From positions 1-23,356 of the forward strand of contig JAZSJA010000086.1 of the NCBI GenBank assembly GCA_045534095.1: DNA of 23,356 bases. The letters run 5' to 3'. A program made the position numbers and the translations under genes. The notes beneath the pieces are model-generated. The model did no database searches, had not been told where the DNA came from, and saw only the letters and a program-made list of their open reading frames with translations. The DNA is from UMGS1279 sp045534095. GTDB taxonomy: Bacteria > Bacillota > Clostridia > Oscillospirales > Acutalibacteraceae. Shown in pieces: positions 6,021 through 14,019 of this stretch (positions are counted from its first letter, which is position 1; every line of letters begins with the position of its first letter).

Positions 6021-6635
6021 ATGTCAAATGGAATAGTAATTGCAATTGGACGTCAGTTTGGTAGTGGAGGTAGAGCAATTGGTAAACTCGTTGCCGAAAA
6101 ATTAGGCATCCCTTTTTATGATAAAGAAATCATCAAACACATTGCCGAAAAGAGTGGTTTAAGTCACGAAATATTAGACGATTATGACGAAAAACCAACC
6201 AATAGTTTTTTGTATTCCCTTTCTTTAGGTGCTTATACTTACGGTAACAGCATAACCGGTATTCCGGAAATGCCAATGAGTGATAAAATTTTTGTTATTC
6301 AAAGTGATGTTATCAAAAAACTTGCGGCTGAAGGTCCTTGTGTTATAGTTGGACGTTGTGCTGAAAGTATTTTAAAAGAGGAAAAAAACTGTTTTAGCGT
6401 ATTTATTCACACAGATTTTGATTCTCGTATTCAGCGTGTATCTGAATATGAAAACATTTCTCATGATGAGGCTGCCGAACGCATTCGCAAAACGGATAAA
6501 AAACGTGCCAGCTATCATAACTACTATTCAGAACTTAAATGGGGGGCTGCAACCTCTTACGATCTTTGCATTAACAGTAAAATCGGTATCGAAAACGCAG
6601 CCCAAATTATAATTAACACAGTTAATATGAAATAA
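6021..6635 (+). CDS. Cytidylate-kinase-like P-loop protein
   Basis: A 204-residue protein starting with a beta strand and the P-loop GRQFGSGG (10-17). It continues with LAEKLGIPFYDKEII and the conserved VIVGRCAESIL, the pattern of the Cytidylate_kin2 group common in Clostridia. These proteins resemble CMP kinase but differ from canonical Cmk in the core, and their substrate is not settled, so no gene symbol is given. It is cytoplasmic, with no extra domains. The ATG at 6021 follows GGAGTG (6009-6014); an upstream in-frame TTG at 6003 is less likely. It heads a plus-strand unit with yunB and ligA, separated from yunB only by a long hairpin that may end or limit read-through. Confidence 0.85.
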   Translation: MSNGIVIAIGRQFGSGGRAIGKLVAEKLGIPFYDKEIIKHIAEKSGLSHEILDDYDEKPTNSFLYSLSLGAYTYGNSITGIPEMPMSDKIFVIQSDVIKKLAAEGPCVIVGRCAESILKEEKNCFSVFIHTDFDSRIQRVSEYENISHDEAAERIRKTDKKRASYHNYYSELKWGAATSYDLCINSKIGIENAAQIIINTVNMK

Positions 6636-6640
6636 ATATT

Positions 6641-6694
6641 ATATGCACCTGTTTTTTCAGTTTTGCGTAAACTGTACTGAAAGCAGGTGCATAT
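6641..6694 (+). terminator. Long two-part hairpin covering the yunB ribosome binding site (terminator or translational control)
   Basis: Outer stem ATATGCACCTG (6641-6651) / CAGGTGCATAT (6684-6694) is a perfect 11 bp. An inner stem TTCAGT / ACTGAA stacks on it after a small internal loop. Only four T residues follow (6693-6696 region), so termination would be weak. The AGGTG that best fits the yunB start lies inside the 3' arm, so the structure could also block yunB translation. Confidence 0.7.
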
Positions 6695-6695
6695 T

Positions 6696-7403
6696 TTGAA
6701 ATATTGTTGCAATAAAAAGACAAAAAACTCTTTGAAATTCAAAAAAATAAAAAAGGGAATTGCTTTTTTATTGTGTGGAGTCTTAATACTATTTATCGTT
6801 ACCGATGGCATTATTAGGGAGGTTATTAGTGGTTACCCTATGACGATTTCTGCAGGCATTATTTCTGAAATTATGGATAAAGCCATGAACGATGTGCTTT
6901 CTAATAAAGATATCCATACCAATTTAGTTGATGAAGTTGTTTATGGTGAAAACGGAAATGTTTTAAGTATAGAATCTAACTCAGCAGAACTTTTAAAGAC
7001 AAAAACTGAGTTTACCAAGGCGTTTTTATCCCGAATCAAAAACTATGGTGACTGTATTAAAATAAGCGTGCCCCTTGGTACCTTGATTGGAAATGAATAT
7101 ACAGTAGGTAGGGGACCCAGAGTTTCTTTTAATCTACAGTTTAATTGTTCCCTTTCGACTGAGCTTAAAAGCAAGTTTATAGACGCAGGCGTTAATAATA
7201 CCTTACATACTATTGAACTTTGTGTTACAGCTAACGTTTATATTATAATCCCTTGGGGACATAATAGCAAAAAAGTTAGCACAAAATATATATTAAGCGA
7301 AACCGCCATTGTTGGCGACGTTCCCGAAGCTTTTACCAATATACATGGCGCTGATGATGAAATCACCGACGATATTGTAGATCATGGGGCAGAATTAAAA
7401 TAA
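6696..7403 (+). CDS. yunB: Sporulation protein YunB
   Basis: A 235-residue protein with an N-terminal membrane helix (about 24-40) and an extracytoplasmic domain. The combination SVPLGTLIGNEYTVGRGPRV, then SFNLQF, AGVNNTLHTIEL, IIIPW and ETAIVGDVPEAF matches the YunB family, a sigma-E-dependent sporulation protein in Bacillus of unknown biochemical role. Family length (about 235-250) agrees. A TTG at 6696 is preferred because AGGTG lies 6 nt upstream; a GTG at 6687 is the alternative. Both starts fall in or just after the hairpin at 6641-6694. No clear promoter of its own was seen, so it may depend on read-through or on a sporulation promoter I could not recognise. ligA follows after 13 bp. 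Confidence 0.88.
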   Translation: MKYCCNKKTKNSLKFKKIKKGIAFLLCGVLILFIVTDGIIREVISGYPMTISAGIISEIMDKAMNDVLSNKDIHTNLVDEVVYGENGNVLSIESNSAELLKTKTEFTKAFLSRIKNYGDCIKISVPLGTLIGNEYTVGRGPRVSFNLQFNCSLSTELKSKFIDAGVNNTLHTIELCVTANVYIIIPWGHNSKKVSTKYILSETAIVGDVPEAFTNIHGADDEITDDIVDHGAELK

Positions 7404-7416
7404 AGGAAGAGATATA

Positions 7417-9390
7417 ATGAATTCGGATGCCAAGAAAAGAATTGACGAGCTAACCGAAAAACTTAAATATTATAGCCATAAATACTATATGGAAGCCGTT
7501 TCTGAGATAAGCGATTATGAGTATGATATGCTTCAGCGTGAACTAATTTCTCTGGAAAATGAATTTCCTGAGTTAGCACACTCTGATTCGCCAACCACAA
7601 ATGTTGGTGGAAGTTTTGAATCACGTTTATTTTCTCCTGTAACCCATTCTGTAAAAATGGAAAGCTTGCAAGATGCTTTTTCTTTTGAAGAATTAGAGGC
7701 GTTTGATAAAAGAATTTGTGATATAGCAAATCCAATTTATTCAGTTGAACCTAAAATTGATGGCTTATCAGTATCTTTAGAATATAAAAATGGCAGATTG
7801 ATTGTCGGTTCAACTCGTGGTGATGGTTCGATAGGCGAGGATGTTACTGCCAATTTACTTACTATAGACGATATACCTAAAACCATATCATTTTTAGGTG
7901 ATTTAGAGGTTCGTGGTGAAGTTTATATGTCCCACAAACGTTTTCTAGAGCTTGTTGAACGCCAAGAAAACGAGGGGCAACAACCCGCTAAAAATCCACG
8001 TAATGCTGCGGCGGGTTCATTAAGACAAAAAAATCCCAGAATAACTGCCGAAAGAAAACTTTCCAGTTTTATTTTTAACATTCAACGAATCGAAGGTAAG
8101 ACGCTTAATTCTCACGTTGAATCCCTAGATTTTTTAAAAGAATTAGGATTTAGTGTTCTACCTTTTTATTATAAATCCAATAGCATAACAGAGGCCATAA
8201 AACGTGTTACGGAAATTGGAGAAAAAAGGGGAGAACTACCCTTCGATATTGATGGAGCAGTTATTAAGCTGGATTCACTCTCCGATAGAGATTTATTCGG
8301 CTCTACTTCAAAATTCCCCAAATGGGCTGTCGCTTATAAATATCCACCCGAAGAAAAGCCTACCAAACTTTTAAACATTGAAATTAACGTTGGAAGAACG
8401 GGTGCACTTACTCCAGTCGCGATATTTGAACCTGTTTCTTTAGCGGGCACCACCGTTAGCCGCGCTGTTCTTCACAACGAGGATTTTATAAAAGAAAAGG
8501 ATATCAAAATTGGCGATACAATAATAGTTAGAAAAGCAGGAGATATAATTCCTGAGGTTATTGGTGTTGCTGAACATTCAGGTAGTAGCGAAGAATTTAA
8601 GATGCCTGAATTTTGCCCATCTTGTGGCGCAGCGGTCATCAGGGAGCAGGGGGAAGCAGTTACACGTTGCACCAATGCCCAATGTCCTGCTCAGCTTACA
8701 AGACACTTAATACATTTCGCTAGCAGAGATGCAATGGATATTGAAGGTCTTGGCCCTGCGGTAATCACCCTTTTACTTGAAAACAATCTTATTTTTCATC
8801 CTTATGACCTATATAATTTAAAAAGAGAGGATTTAGCATCTCTTGAAAGGATGGGAGAGAAATCTGCAGAAAACCTTTTAAACGCCATAAATAAATCTAA
8901 AGAAAACGATTTATACAGGCTTATTTTCGGTCTTGGAATACGTCATATAGGTGCAAAAGCCGCCAAATTAGTAGCAGATAAACTACAAACTATGGATGCT
9001 ATTTTAAATGCTTCTATTGATGATTTTATGGCAATTGAAGGATTTGGAGAAATAATGGCTAAAAGTCTTTTTGAGTTTTTAAAATTACCGCAGTCTCGTG
9101 AACTTATTGAAAAACTTGAAAAAGTGGGACTAAATATGCATTCTCAAACCGTTGTCTCAGATACTCGATTTGAAGGTATGACCTTTGTGCTTACAGGTAC
9201 GTTGCCAACCTATAAACGAAATGAAGCGGCGGCTATTATTGAAAGCTTTGGCGGAAAAACAGCTTCTTCTGTTTCTAAAAAAACAACCTACGTTTTGGCG
9301 GGTGAGGAAGCAGGAAGTAAGTTAGATAAAGCAAATTCCTTAGGTATTACCGTAATCGATGAAGCAGAATTCAACGAAATGATTAAATAA
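7417..9390 (+). CDS. ligA: NAD-dependent DNA ligase LigA
   Basis: Seals nicks during replication and repair, using NAD as adenylate donor. The 657-residue protein shows the full domain order: NAD-binding Ia domain (YYSHKYYMEAVSEISDYEYD near the N-terminus), the nucleotidyltransferase with the active-site lysine in EPKIDG (Lys113), an OB fold (VGRTGALTPVAIFEPV), a four-cysteine zinc finger (CPSCG ... CTNAQCPAQ), helix-hairpin-helix repeats (IEGLGPAVI, LERMGEKSA, LIFGLGIRHIG, IEGFGEI) and a C-terminal BRCT domain (about 585-657, GMTFVLTGTLP). Length is close to the E. coli enzyme (671). The ATG is preceded by AAAGGAAGAG. It is the last gene of the plus-strand run from 6021; a convergent unit starts 49 bp beyond it. 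Confidence 0.97.
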   Translation: MNSDAKKRIDELTEKLKYYSHKYYMEAVSEISDYEYDMLQRELISLENEFPELAHSDSPTTNVGGSFESRLFSPVTHSVKMESLQDAFSFEELEAFDKRICDIANPIYSVEPKIDGLSVSLEYKNGRLIVGSTRGDGSIGEDVTANLLTIDDIPKTISFLGDLEVRGEVYMSHKRFLELVERQENEGQQPAKNPRNAAAGSLRQKNPRITAERKLSSFIFNIQRIEGKTLNSHVESLDFLKELGFSVLPFYYKSNSITEAIKRVTEIGEKRGELPFDIDGAVIKLDSLSDRDLFGSTSKFPKWAVAYKYPPEEKPTKLLNIEINVGRTGALTPVAIFEPVSLAGTTVSRAVLHNEDFIKEKDIKIGDTIIVRKAGDIIPEVIGVAEHSGSSEEFKMPEFCPSCGAAVIREQGEAVTRCTNAQCPAQLTRHLIHFASRDAMDIEGLGPAVITLLLENNLIFHPYDLYNLKREDLASLERMGEKSAENLLNAINKSKENDLYRLIFGLGIRHIGAKAAKLVADKLQTMDAILNASIDDFMAIEGFGEIMAKSLFEFLKLPQSRELIEKLEKVGLNMHSQTVVSDTRFEGMTFVLTGTLPTYKRNEAAAIIESFGGKTASSVSKKTTYVLAGEEAGSKLDKANSLGITVIDEAEFNEMIK

Positions 9391-9400
9391 TATCATCAGT

Positions 9401-9432
9401 CCCGATCGCAGTTATGTAAAGACTGCGAGGGG
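9401..9432. terminator. Hairpin between convergent ligA and glnQ-like genes
   Basis: TCGCAGT (9406-9412) / ACTGCGA (9422-9428) is a perfect 7-bp stem, extended by CCC/GGG across a 2-nt bulge. No U run follows on either strand, so it is a weak candidate for a shared terminator. Confidence 0.45.
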
Positions 9433-9439
9433 GTTAATA

Positions 9440-10222
9440 TTATAATACTTTGGAAAGAAATGTTTTTAACCTTTCGTTTTTGGGATTTGTGAAAAATTCT
9501 TCAGGGGGAGCTTCTTCTTTTATAACACCCTCATCAATAAAAACAACACGATCAGCAACTTCTTTTGCAAATCCCATTTCGTGAGTAACAACTACCATAG
9601 TCATACCCTCTTTGGCAAGATCCTTCATAACGTCAAGAACCTCACCAACCATTTCAGGATCAAGTGCTGAGGTAGGTTCGTCAAACAAAATAACGTCAGG
9701 ATTCATTGCCAAGGCTCTAACTATAGCTACACGTTGTTTTTGACCACCGGAAAGTGAGGATGGGTAGGCTTCTGCTTTTTCTTCAAGGCCAATTCTTTTT
9801 AATAATTCAATGGCTTTTACTTTTGCCTCTTCCTTAATTTCTTTAGTTGTTTTAATTACCTCGTTATTAGGATTAGATTTTTTCAGTTGGCGCATACGCT
9901 TTTTTTCGGCATATATAGGTGCTAGCATAATGTTTTGAACAACTGTTTTATTATTAAAAAGATTAAAATGTTGAAAAACCATAACCATTTTTTGGCGGTG
10001 AATGTTTATATCAACTTTGGGGTCGGCTATATCAACACCATTAAAGAAAATATTACCCGACGTTGGATCCTCCATACAGTTTAAGCAACGCAAAAATGTG
10101 GATTTACCGGAGCCTGAAGGTCCAAGCACAACAACCTTTTCACCTTTGTGAATAGTAATATCAATTCCTCTAAGAACTTGATTTTCACCAAAAGTTTTCG
10201 TTAAACTAACGACTTCTATCAC
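9440..10222 (-). CDS. Polar amino acid ABC importer, ATP-binding protein (GlnQ-like)
   Basis: The ATPase of the importer encoded here. Seen in order: Walker A GPSGSGKST (34-42), Q-loop FQHFNLF, signature LSGGQKQR (157-164), Walker B VILFDEPTSALDP and the switch histidine in VVTHEMG. The sequence style (RCLN, EDPTSG, DEPTSALDPEMVGEVL) is the polar amino acid uptake family. At 260 residues it is about 20 longer than usual because of a charged, Lys/Glu-rich insertion at about 105-130 in the helical domain. The GTG start at 10222 overlaps the permease gene by 17 bp and has AAGGAG 11 nt upstream, which implies translational coupling. The amino acid transported cannot be told from the ATPase. Confidence 0.93.
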   Translation of the reverse strand: MIEVVSLTKTFGENQVLRGIDITIHKGEKVVVLGPSGSGKSTFLRCLNCMEDPTSGNIFFNGVDIADPKVDINIHRQKMVMVFQHFNLFNNKTVVQNIMLAPIYAEKKRMRQLKKSNPNNEVIKTTKEIKEEAKVKAIELLKRIGLEEKAEAYPSSLSGGQKQRVAIVRALAMNPDVILFDEPTSALDPEMVGEVLDVMKDLAKEGMTMVVVTHEMGFAKEVADRVVFIDEGVIKEEAPPEEFFTNPKNERLKTFLSKVL

Positions 10223-10916
10223 TTTTTCTCAGACTCCTTTCTAAGAATTTAACAAGTGCACTTATTAAAAGTACCAGCACTATATAAATAATAGCCATAA
10301 CAAGATAAGGTACCATAAATTCATAGCTATTTGATCCAATTCTATTGAAAGCAACATATAGATCGAGAGCACCTACAAAGCTTACAACAGAGGTTTCTTT
10401 AATAAGTGTGATAAACTCATTACCTAATGTGGGTAATATGTTTTTTACCGCTTGTGGTATAACAATGGAAACCATTGTTTTTGAAAAACTAAGTCCCATC
10501 GCTCTACCGCCCTCCATTTGGCCGGGATCTACCGATTGGATACCGCCACGCATAATTTCCGATATATATGCGCCGGAGTTAAGTCCAAAAACGGCACTGG
10601 CAACGGTTACAGACGGTAAATTTATCCCCATAAGAGGTAAAGCTACATAATAGGACAACAACAGCTGAACAACCATAGGTGTGCCTCTAAAAAAAGCAAC
10701 GTAAAAACTGCATACACCATTAAGTATTTTTGGAGTTAATTTATATTTTGGAATTACACGAACAATAGCGATTAAGGTACCGATAAAAATACCTACTATT
10801 AAACCAATAATCGCTATTTTTAAAGTGTTATAAAGACCATCCAAAACCTCTTTATAGGCACCATCTTCAATAAAATATTCAATAAATCTTTCTACTTTTA
10901 AACCAAAATTTCCCAT
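10206..10916 (-). CDS. Polar amino acid ABC importer, permease (HisM/GlnP-like)
   Basis: A 236-residue membrane protein with several hydrophobic helices. An N-terminal GLYNTLKIAIIGLIVGIFIG is the typical entry of the HisM/GlnP family. The cytoplasmic EAA loop that docks the ATPase is at MEGGRAMGLSFSKTM, followed by VIPQAVKNILPTLGNEFI and LIKETSVVS. The ATG at 10916 is chosen because AAGGA lies 10 nt upstream; an upstream in-frame GTG at 10949 lies in the hairpin after the binding protein gene. It overlaps the ATPase gene by 17 bp. Binding protein, permease and ATPase lie in this order on one strand, the standard arrangement of such importers. Confidence 0.93.
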   Translation of the reverse strand: MGNFGLKVERFIEYFIEDGAYKEVLDGLYNTLKIAIIGLIVGIFIGTLIAIVRVIPKYKLTPKILNGVCSFYVAFFRGTPMVVQLLLSYYVALPLMGINLPSVTVASAVFGLNSGAYISEIMRGGIQSVDPGQMEGGRAMGLSFSKTMVSIVIPQAVKNILPTLGNEFITLIKETSVVSFVGALDLYVAFNRIGSNSYEFMVPYLVMAIIYIVLVLLISALVKFLERSLRKSDRSR

Positions 10917-10936
10917 ACGTATTATATCCTTAAACA

Positions 10937-10973
10937 ATACAATAGCCACACTTAAAACAGTGGGCTATTGTAT
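10937..10973 (-). terminator. Intercistronic hairpin between binding protein and permease genes
   Basis: An 11-bp perfect stem (arms 10937-10947 and 10963-10973, ATACAATAGCC and complement), extended by CAC/GTG past a one-base bulge. It lies 22 bp beyond the binding protein stop codon. On the minus strand only a modest U-containing stretch follows, so partial termination or 3'-end protection, giving more binding protein than membrane parts, is likely. Confidence 0.65.
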
Positions 10974-10994
10974 ATAATAAATATATTTATAAAA

Positions 10995-11843
10995 TTATGC
11001 TACTTCGTTGATGGCATCGGTAATAAATTTAGCGGGATCAGAGTCGATGATAACTAAATCAAGATTTCCGTTGATAAGATCTTGCACAGCAAGAGCGCCG
11101 CTACCATATCCAACGCACTCAGTTTTAAAACCATCAAATCCCCAATCAGCGTCGCCGGCTACATACCAGTTACCGGTAGTACCGTTTTGAACACCGATTT
11201 TAGTTTTAGAATCAAAACCTTTAAGAATAGCTTCAACTTCAGTTACGTCTTTGCACTCATCAAAAGTTTTATCATCGTTTTTAACAATGATTTTCTGATT
11301 TGCAGTGTAATAAGAGGTAGAGAAGGTTACATACTCAGTTCTTTTCTCGTTAACGGTAAGTCCGGCCATAGCAATGTCACATTTGTGCTGACCTACAGAA
11401 AGACAAACAGCATCAAATTCCATATCTTTTATAACAAGTTCCATACCGAGGTAATCAGCTAATAATTTAGCAATTTCCATATCGATACCAAGATAATTGT
11501 CGCCTTTTTTGAATTCGAAAGGCTCGAATTGTGCGTTTGTAGCAACAACTAATTGGTCTTTGGAAGAATCTTCTTTTGCAGATACAACAGGTGTGCCTTC
11601 GCCATCACCAAAGTATTTATTGCAAATTTCATCAAAAGTACCATCGTTTTTGATTTGGTCAATAAACTCATTAACCTTTGCAAGTAATTCAGGTTGATTT
11701 TTATCAACACCAAAAGCATATTCCTCTTCGGTAAGATTGATGTCAATAACTTTTACTTTGGGTTCATTGTTACCGCTTCCGCAACCGGCAAAGCAAGTAA
11801 CTAACATAAGAACTGCGAGAATAAGTGCTAATAATTTTTTCAT
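10995..11843 (-). CDS. Family 3 (polar amino acid) solute-binding lipoprotein with circularly permuted order
   Basis: The lipoprotein of the importer (282 residues), with a signal peptide ending in the lipobox FAGC (Cys21). Residues 97-282 run from VVATNAQFEPFEF through GIDMEIAKLLADYLG, DIAMAGLTVNEKR and KIGVQNGTTGNWY to VIIDSDPAKFITDAIN, where the protein stops. In ordinary family 3 proteins this point is followed by a final segment of the type ...EEYAFGVDK..ELLAKVN..I..IK.DGTFDEI..KYFG. That segment is present here at the front (about 29-81), joined by an acidic linker (82-96). The protein is therefore complete but permuted. Ligand identity is unknown. The ATG has GGAGGG 8 nt upstream and a good promoter (11881-11909). 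It heads the transport operon. Confidence 0.9.
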   Translation of the reverse strand: MKKLLALILAVLMLVTCFAGCGSGNNEPKVKVIDINLTEEEYAFGVDKNQPELLAKVNEFIDQIKNDGTFDEICNKYFGDGEGTPVVSAKEDSSKDQLVVATNAQFEPFEFKKGDNYLGIDMEIAKLLADYLGMELVIKDMEFDAVCLSVGQHKCDIAMAGLTVNEKRTEYVTFSTSYYTANQKIIVKNDDKTFDECKDVTEVEAILKGFDSKTKIGVQNGTTGNWYVAGDADWGFDGFKTECVGYGSGALAVQDLINGNLDLVIIDSDPAKFITDAINEVA

Positions 11844-11880
11844 AAGTAATACCCTCCAAGTATTAAATTTTTGTAAATTT

Positions 11881-11909
11881 ATTTTACCACAAAAAATTTA
11901 AAAAGGCAA
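11881..11909 (-). promoter_or_regulatory. Promoter of the amino acid ABC importer operon
   Basis: Minus-strand TTGCCT (complement of 11904-11909), 17-nt spacer, TAAAAT (complement of 11881-11886) with an extended TGG before the -10. It lies about 40 bp before the binding protein start. Confidence 0.7.
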
Positions 11910-11918
11910 GATTTTTTT

Positions 11919-11950
11919 GAATAAAAATTCATTTGAATGTATTTTTATTC
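11919..11950 (-). terminator. AT-only hairpin after recG
   Basis: GAATAAAAAT (11919-11928) / ATTTTTATTC (11941-11950) pair perfectly, with TCA/TGA extending inward. It lies between the recG stop and the next promoter, the position of a terminator, but on the minus strand an A run and not a U run follows. Confidence 0.4.
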
Positions 11951-11953
11951 GTT

Positions 11954-13999
11954 TTAATTGAATTCAATTTTCTTATTTTTAGAAAATAGTGCATTTACAC
12001 GAAGTTTCAGTTCTTGATTTTGAGGTAGCGAAAGTGTGGAATCTTGTTTTAAAATAAGTTCTGCTGCTTTCGAGGAAGCGATCAGGATATCTCTATCCTC
12101 TATTAAATCTGCTATTCTCATTTTAGGAAGACCGTGTTGCTCTTTACCCAAGAAATTACCGGGTCCACGAAGTTTTAAATCCGCTTCGGCAATTTTAAAT
12201 CCGTCTGTAGTGGAACATAAGGTTTTAAGTCTTTCGTTGGTGGTTTTAGAAGTAGAATTAGAAATAAATATACAAGAAGAAGGAGCGGTACCTCTGCCAA
12301 CACGTCCCCTAAGCTGATGAAGCTGTGAAAGACCAAAACGGTCCGCATTTTCAATAACCATTATTACGGCGTTGGGTACGTCGATTCCAACTTCAATTAC
12401 AGTTGTGGAAACCAAAACGTGAATTTTTCCTTCTGCAAATTCAGACATAACCTTGTTTTTTTCTTTAGGTTTCATTTTTCCGTGCAGCAGGCCAACTTTA
12501 TAACCCATTAAAAGTCCTTCTGCCAATTCATTTGCATATTCACTAGCAGCAGTTAATTCAGATTTTTCGTCGCCCTCATTATCTATCATAGGACAAACAA
12601 TATACCCTTGATATCCATCGTCCAAATGTTTTTTTACATATCCAATAGCACGTTCTCTGATAGTGTAATCAACATAGTAACTTTTTATTGGTGTTCTGCC
12701 TTTAGGCAATTCATCAATAATACTTATATCCAAATCACCATACACCACTAACCCCATAGTCCTTGGTATTGGTGTAGCCGACATAACCAAGGTATGTGGA
12801 TGGTTAGCTTTTTGAGAAAGCGTTGCTCTTTGTGACACGCCAAAACGATGTTGTTCATCGGTTATTACCAATGCAGTATTTGGCAATTCTACATCATCGG
12901 TTAATACTGCGTGAGTAGCGACTAAAATATCAACATTACCTTTTTTAAGAGAGTTTTTAATTCTTTGTTTTTCTTTTGCGGATAACGCACCTGTCAATAG
13001 TTCAATACTAAATCCTCTAGAAGCAAACAAATTACAAAGGGAGGTGTAGTGCTGAGTAGCTAAAATTTCAGTTGGCGCAAGCATTACGCTAGTATAACCA
13101 TTTGTAGCAGTAACATAGCATAACGCTGCCGCAACAGCAGTTTTACCCGAACCAACATCGCCTTGAATCAAGCGATTCATTGGGTGTTCACCGGACATAT
13201 CTTCAACACATTCTTTAATAACGTTTTTTTGTGCACCCGTTAATTCAAATGGAAAAATATTAAATATCTCTTCAAAGGATGGGGGAGAAATAATTTTTGA
13301 GTTTTTGCCTCTATTGCGATTTTTTAGACCTGTAAGTCCTAATCTTAAAAATAATAATTCTTCAAAAGCAAGTCTTTTTCTCGCAAGTTCAATTTTTTCT
13401 TTTGATTTTGGGAAATGAACCTGCTTGATAGCTTCGCAGTATGGCATTAAATTAAATTGATTTATTATATTTTCGGGCAAAAATTCATCAACCTCAAAAT
13501 TGCTTAAAACGTTAGTGATAATTTTTTCAATTTGCCTGGAGGTGAGCCCATCAGTCGAAGGATAGATAGGTCTAATTTTACAATCAGATAACGGGCGTAT
13601 TTCAGGTGAAGCCATTTCTCTGAAGTTAGCACCCCATTTAACCTTGCCATAGAATAAATATTCCTCTTCAGTTTTTAATGACTCAGCCAAATACTTGTTG
13701 TTAAAAATTGTAACTCTAATTTGCCCTGTCCGGTCGTATATATAAAATTGATATGTTTCTATATTCTTGTTTCGGGTATATTTTTTTTGAATTTCAGAGG
13801 AAATTTTGGCTTTAATACAAACGTTTTCATTAATGGGAACTTCATCGATTCTTGTGGGATTTGACCAGTCTTCATATACCCGAGGATAGTGTGAAATTAA
13901 ATCATGCAACGTAAAAAGGCCCAACCTTTTTTTGAAAAGCTGAGCCCTTTTTTCTCCAATTCCTTTTACAAATTTTATATCGGTATCTAAATAAGACAT
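11954..13999 (-). CDS. recG: ATP-dependent DNA helicase RecG
   Basis: Remodels stalled replication forks and branched DNA. The 681-residue protein has an N-terminal wedge/OB domain (about 55-140) and superfamily 2 helicase motifs in order: the Q-like FELTGAQKNVI, Walker A GDVGSGKT (280-287), MLAPTEILATQH, DEQHRFGV, the MSATPIPRT motif, and the C-terminal half with LHGKMKPKEK, STTVIEVGIDVPNA and QLRGRVGRG. Length matches Firmicute RecG. It follows fakA by 20 bp and yloU lies before that, the order known from Bacillus, so the cluster appears ancestral. The ATG is preceded by GAGGG, 10 nt away. No key motif is missing. Confidence 0.97.
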   Translation of the reverse strand: MSYLDTDIKFVKGIGEKRAQLFKKRLGLFTLHDLISHYPRVYEDWSNPTRIDEVPINENVCIKAKISSEIQKKYTRNKNIETYQFYIYDRTGQIRVTIFNNKYLAESLKTEEEYLFYGKVKWGANFREMASPEIRPLSDCKIRPIYPSTDGLTSRQIEKIITNVLSNFEVDEFLPENIINQFNLMPYCEAIKQVHFPKSKEKIELARKRLAFEELLFLRLGLTGLKNRNRGKNSKIISPPSFEEIFNIFPFELTGAQKNVIKECVEDMSGEHPMNRLIQGDVGSGKTAVAAALCYVTATNGYTSVMLAPTEILATQHYTSLCNLFASRGFSIELLTGALSAKEKQRIKNSLKKGNVDILVATHAVLTDDVELPNTALVITDEQHRFGVSQRATLSQKANHPHTLVMSATPIPRTMGLVVYGDLDISIIDELPKGRTPIKSYYVDYTIRERAIGYVKKHLDDGYQGYIVCPMIDNEGDEKSELTAASEYANELAEGLLMGYKVGLLHGKMKPKEKNKVMSEFAEGKIHVLVSTTVIEVGIDVPNAVIMVIENADRFGLSQLHQLRGRVGRGTAPSSCIFISNSTSKTTNERLKTLCSTTDGFKIAEADLKLRGPGNFLGKEQHGLPKMRIADLIEDRDILIASSKAAELILKQDSTLSLPQNQELKLRVNALFSKNKKIEFN

Positions 14000-14019
14000 A
14001 AAATTCGAACCCTCTAAAT

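Noticed and set aside
10917..10949. Upstream GTG start of the permease
   Set aside because: It lies within the intercistronic hairpin and lacks a ribosome binding site; the ATG at 10916 has one.
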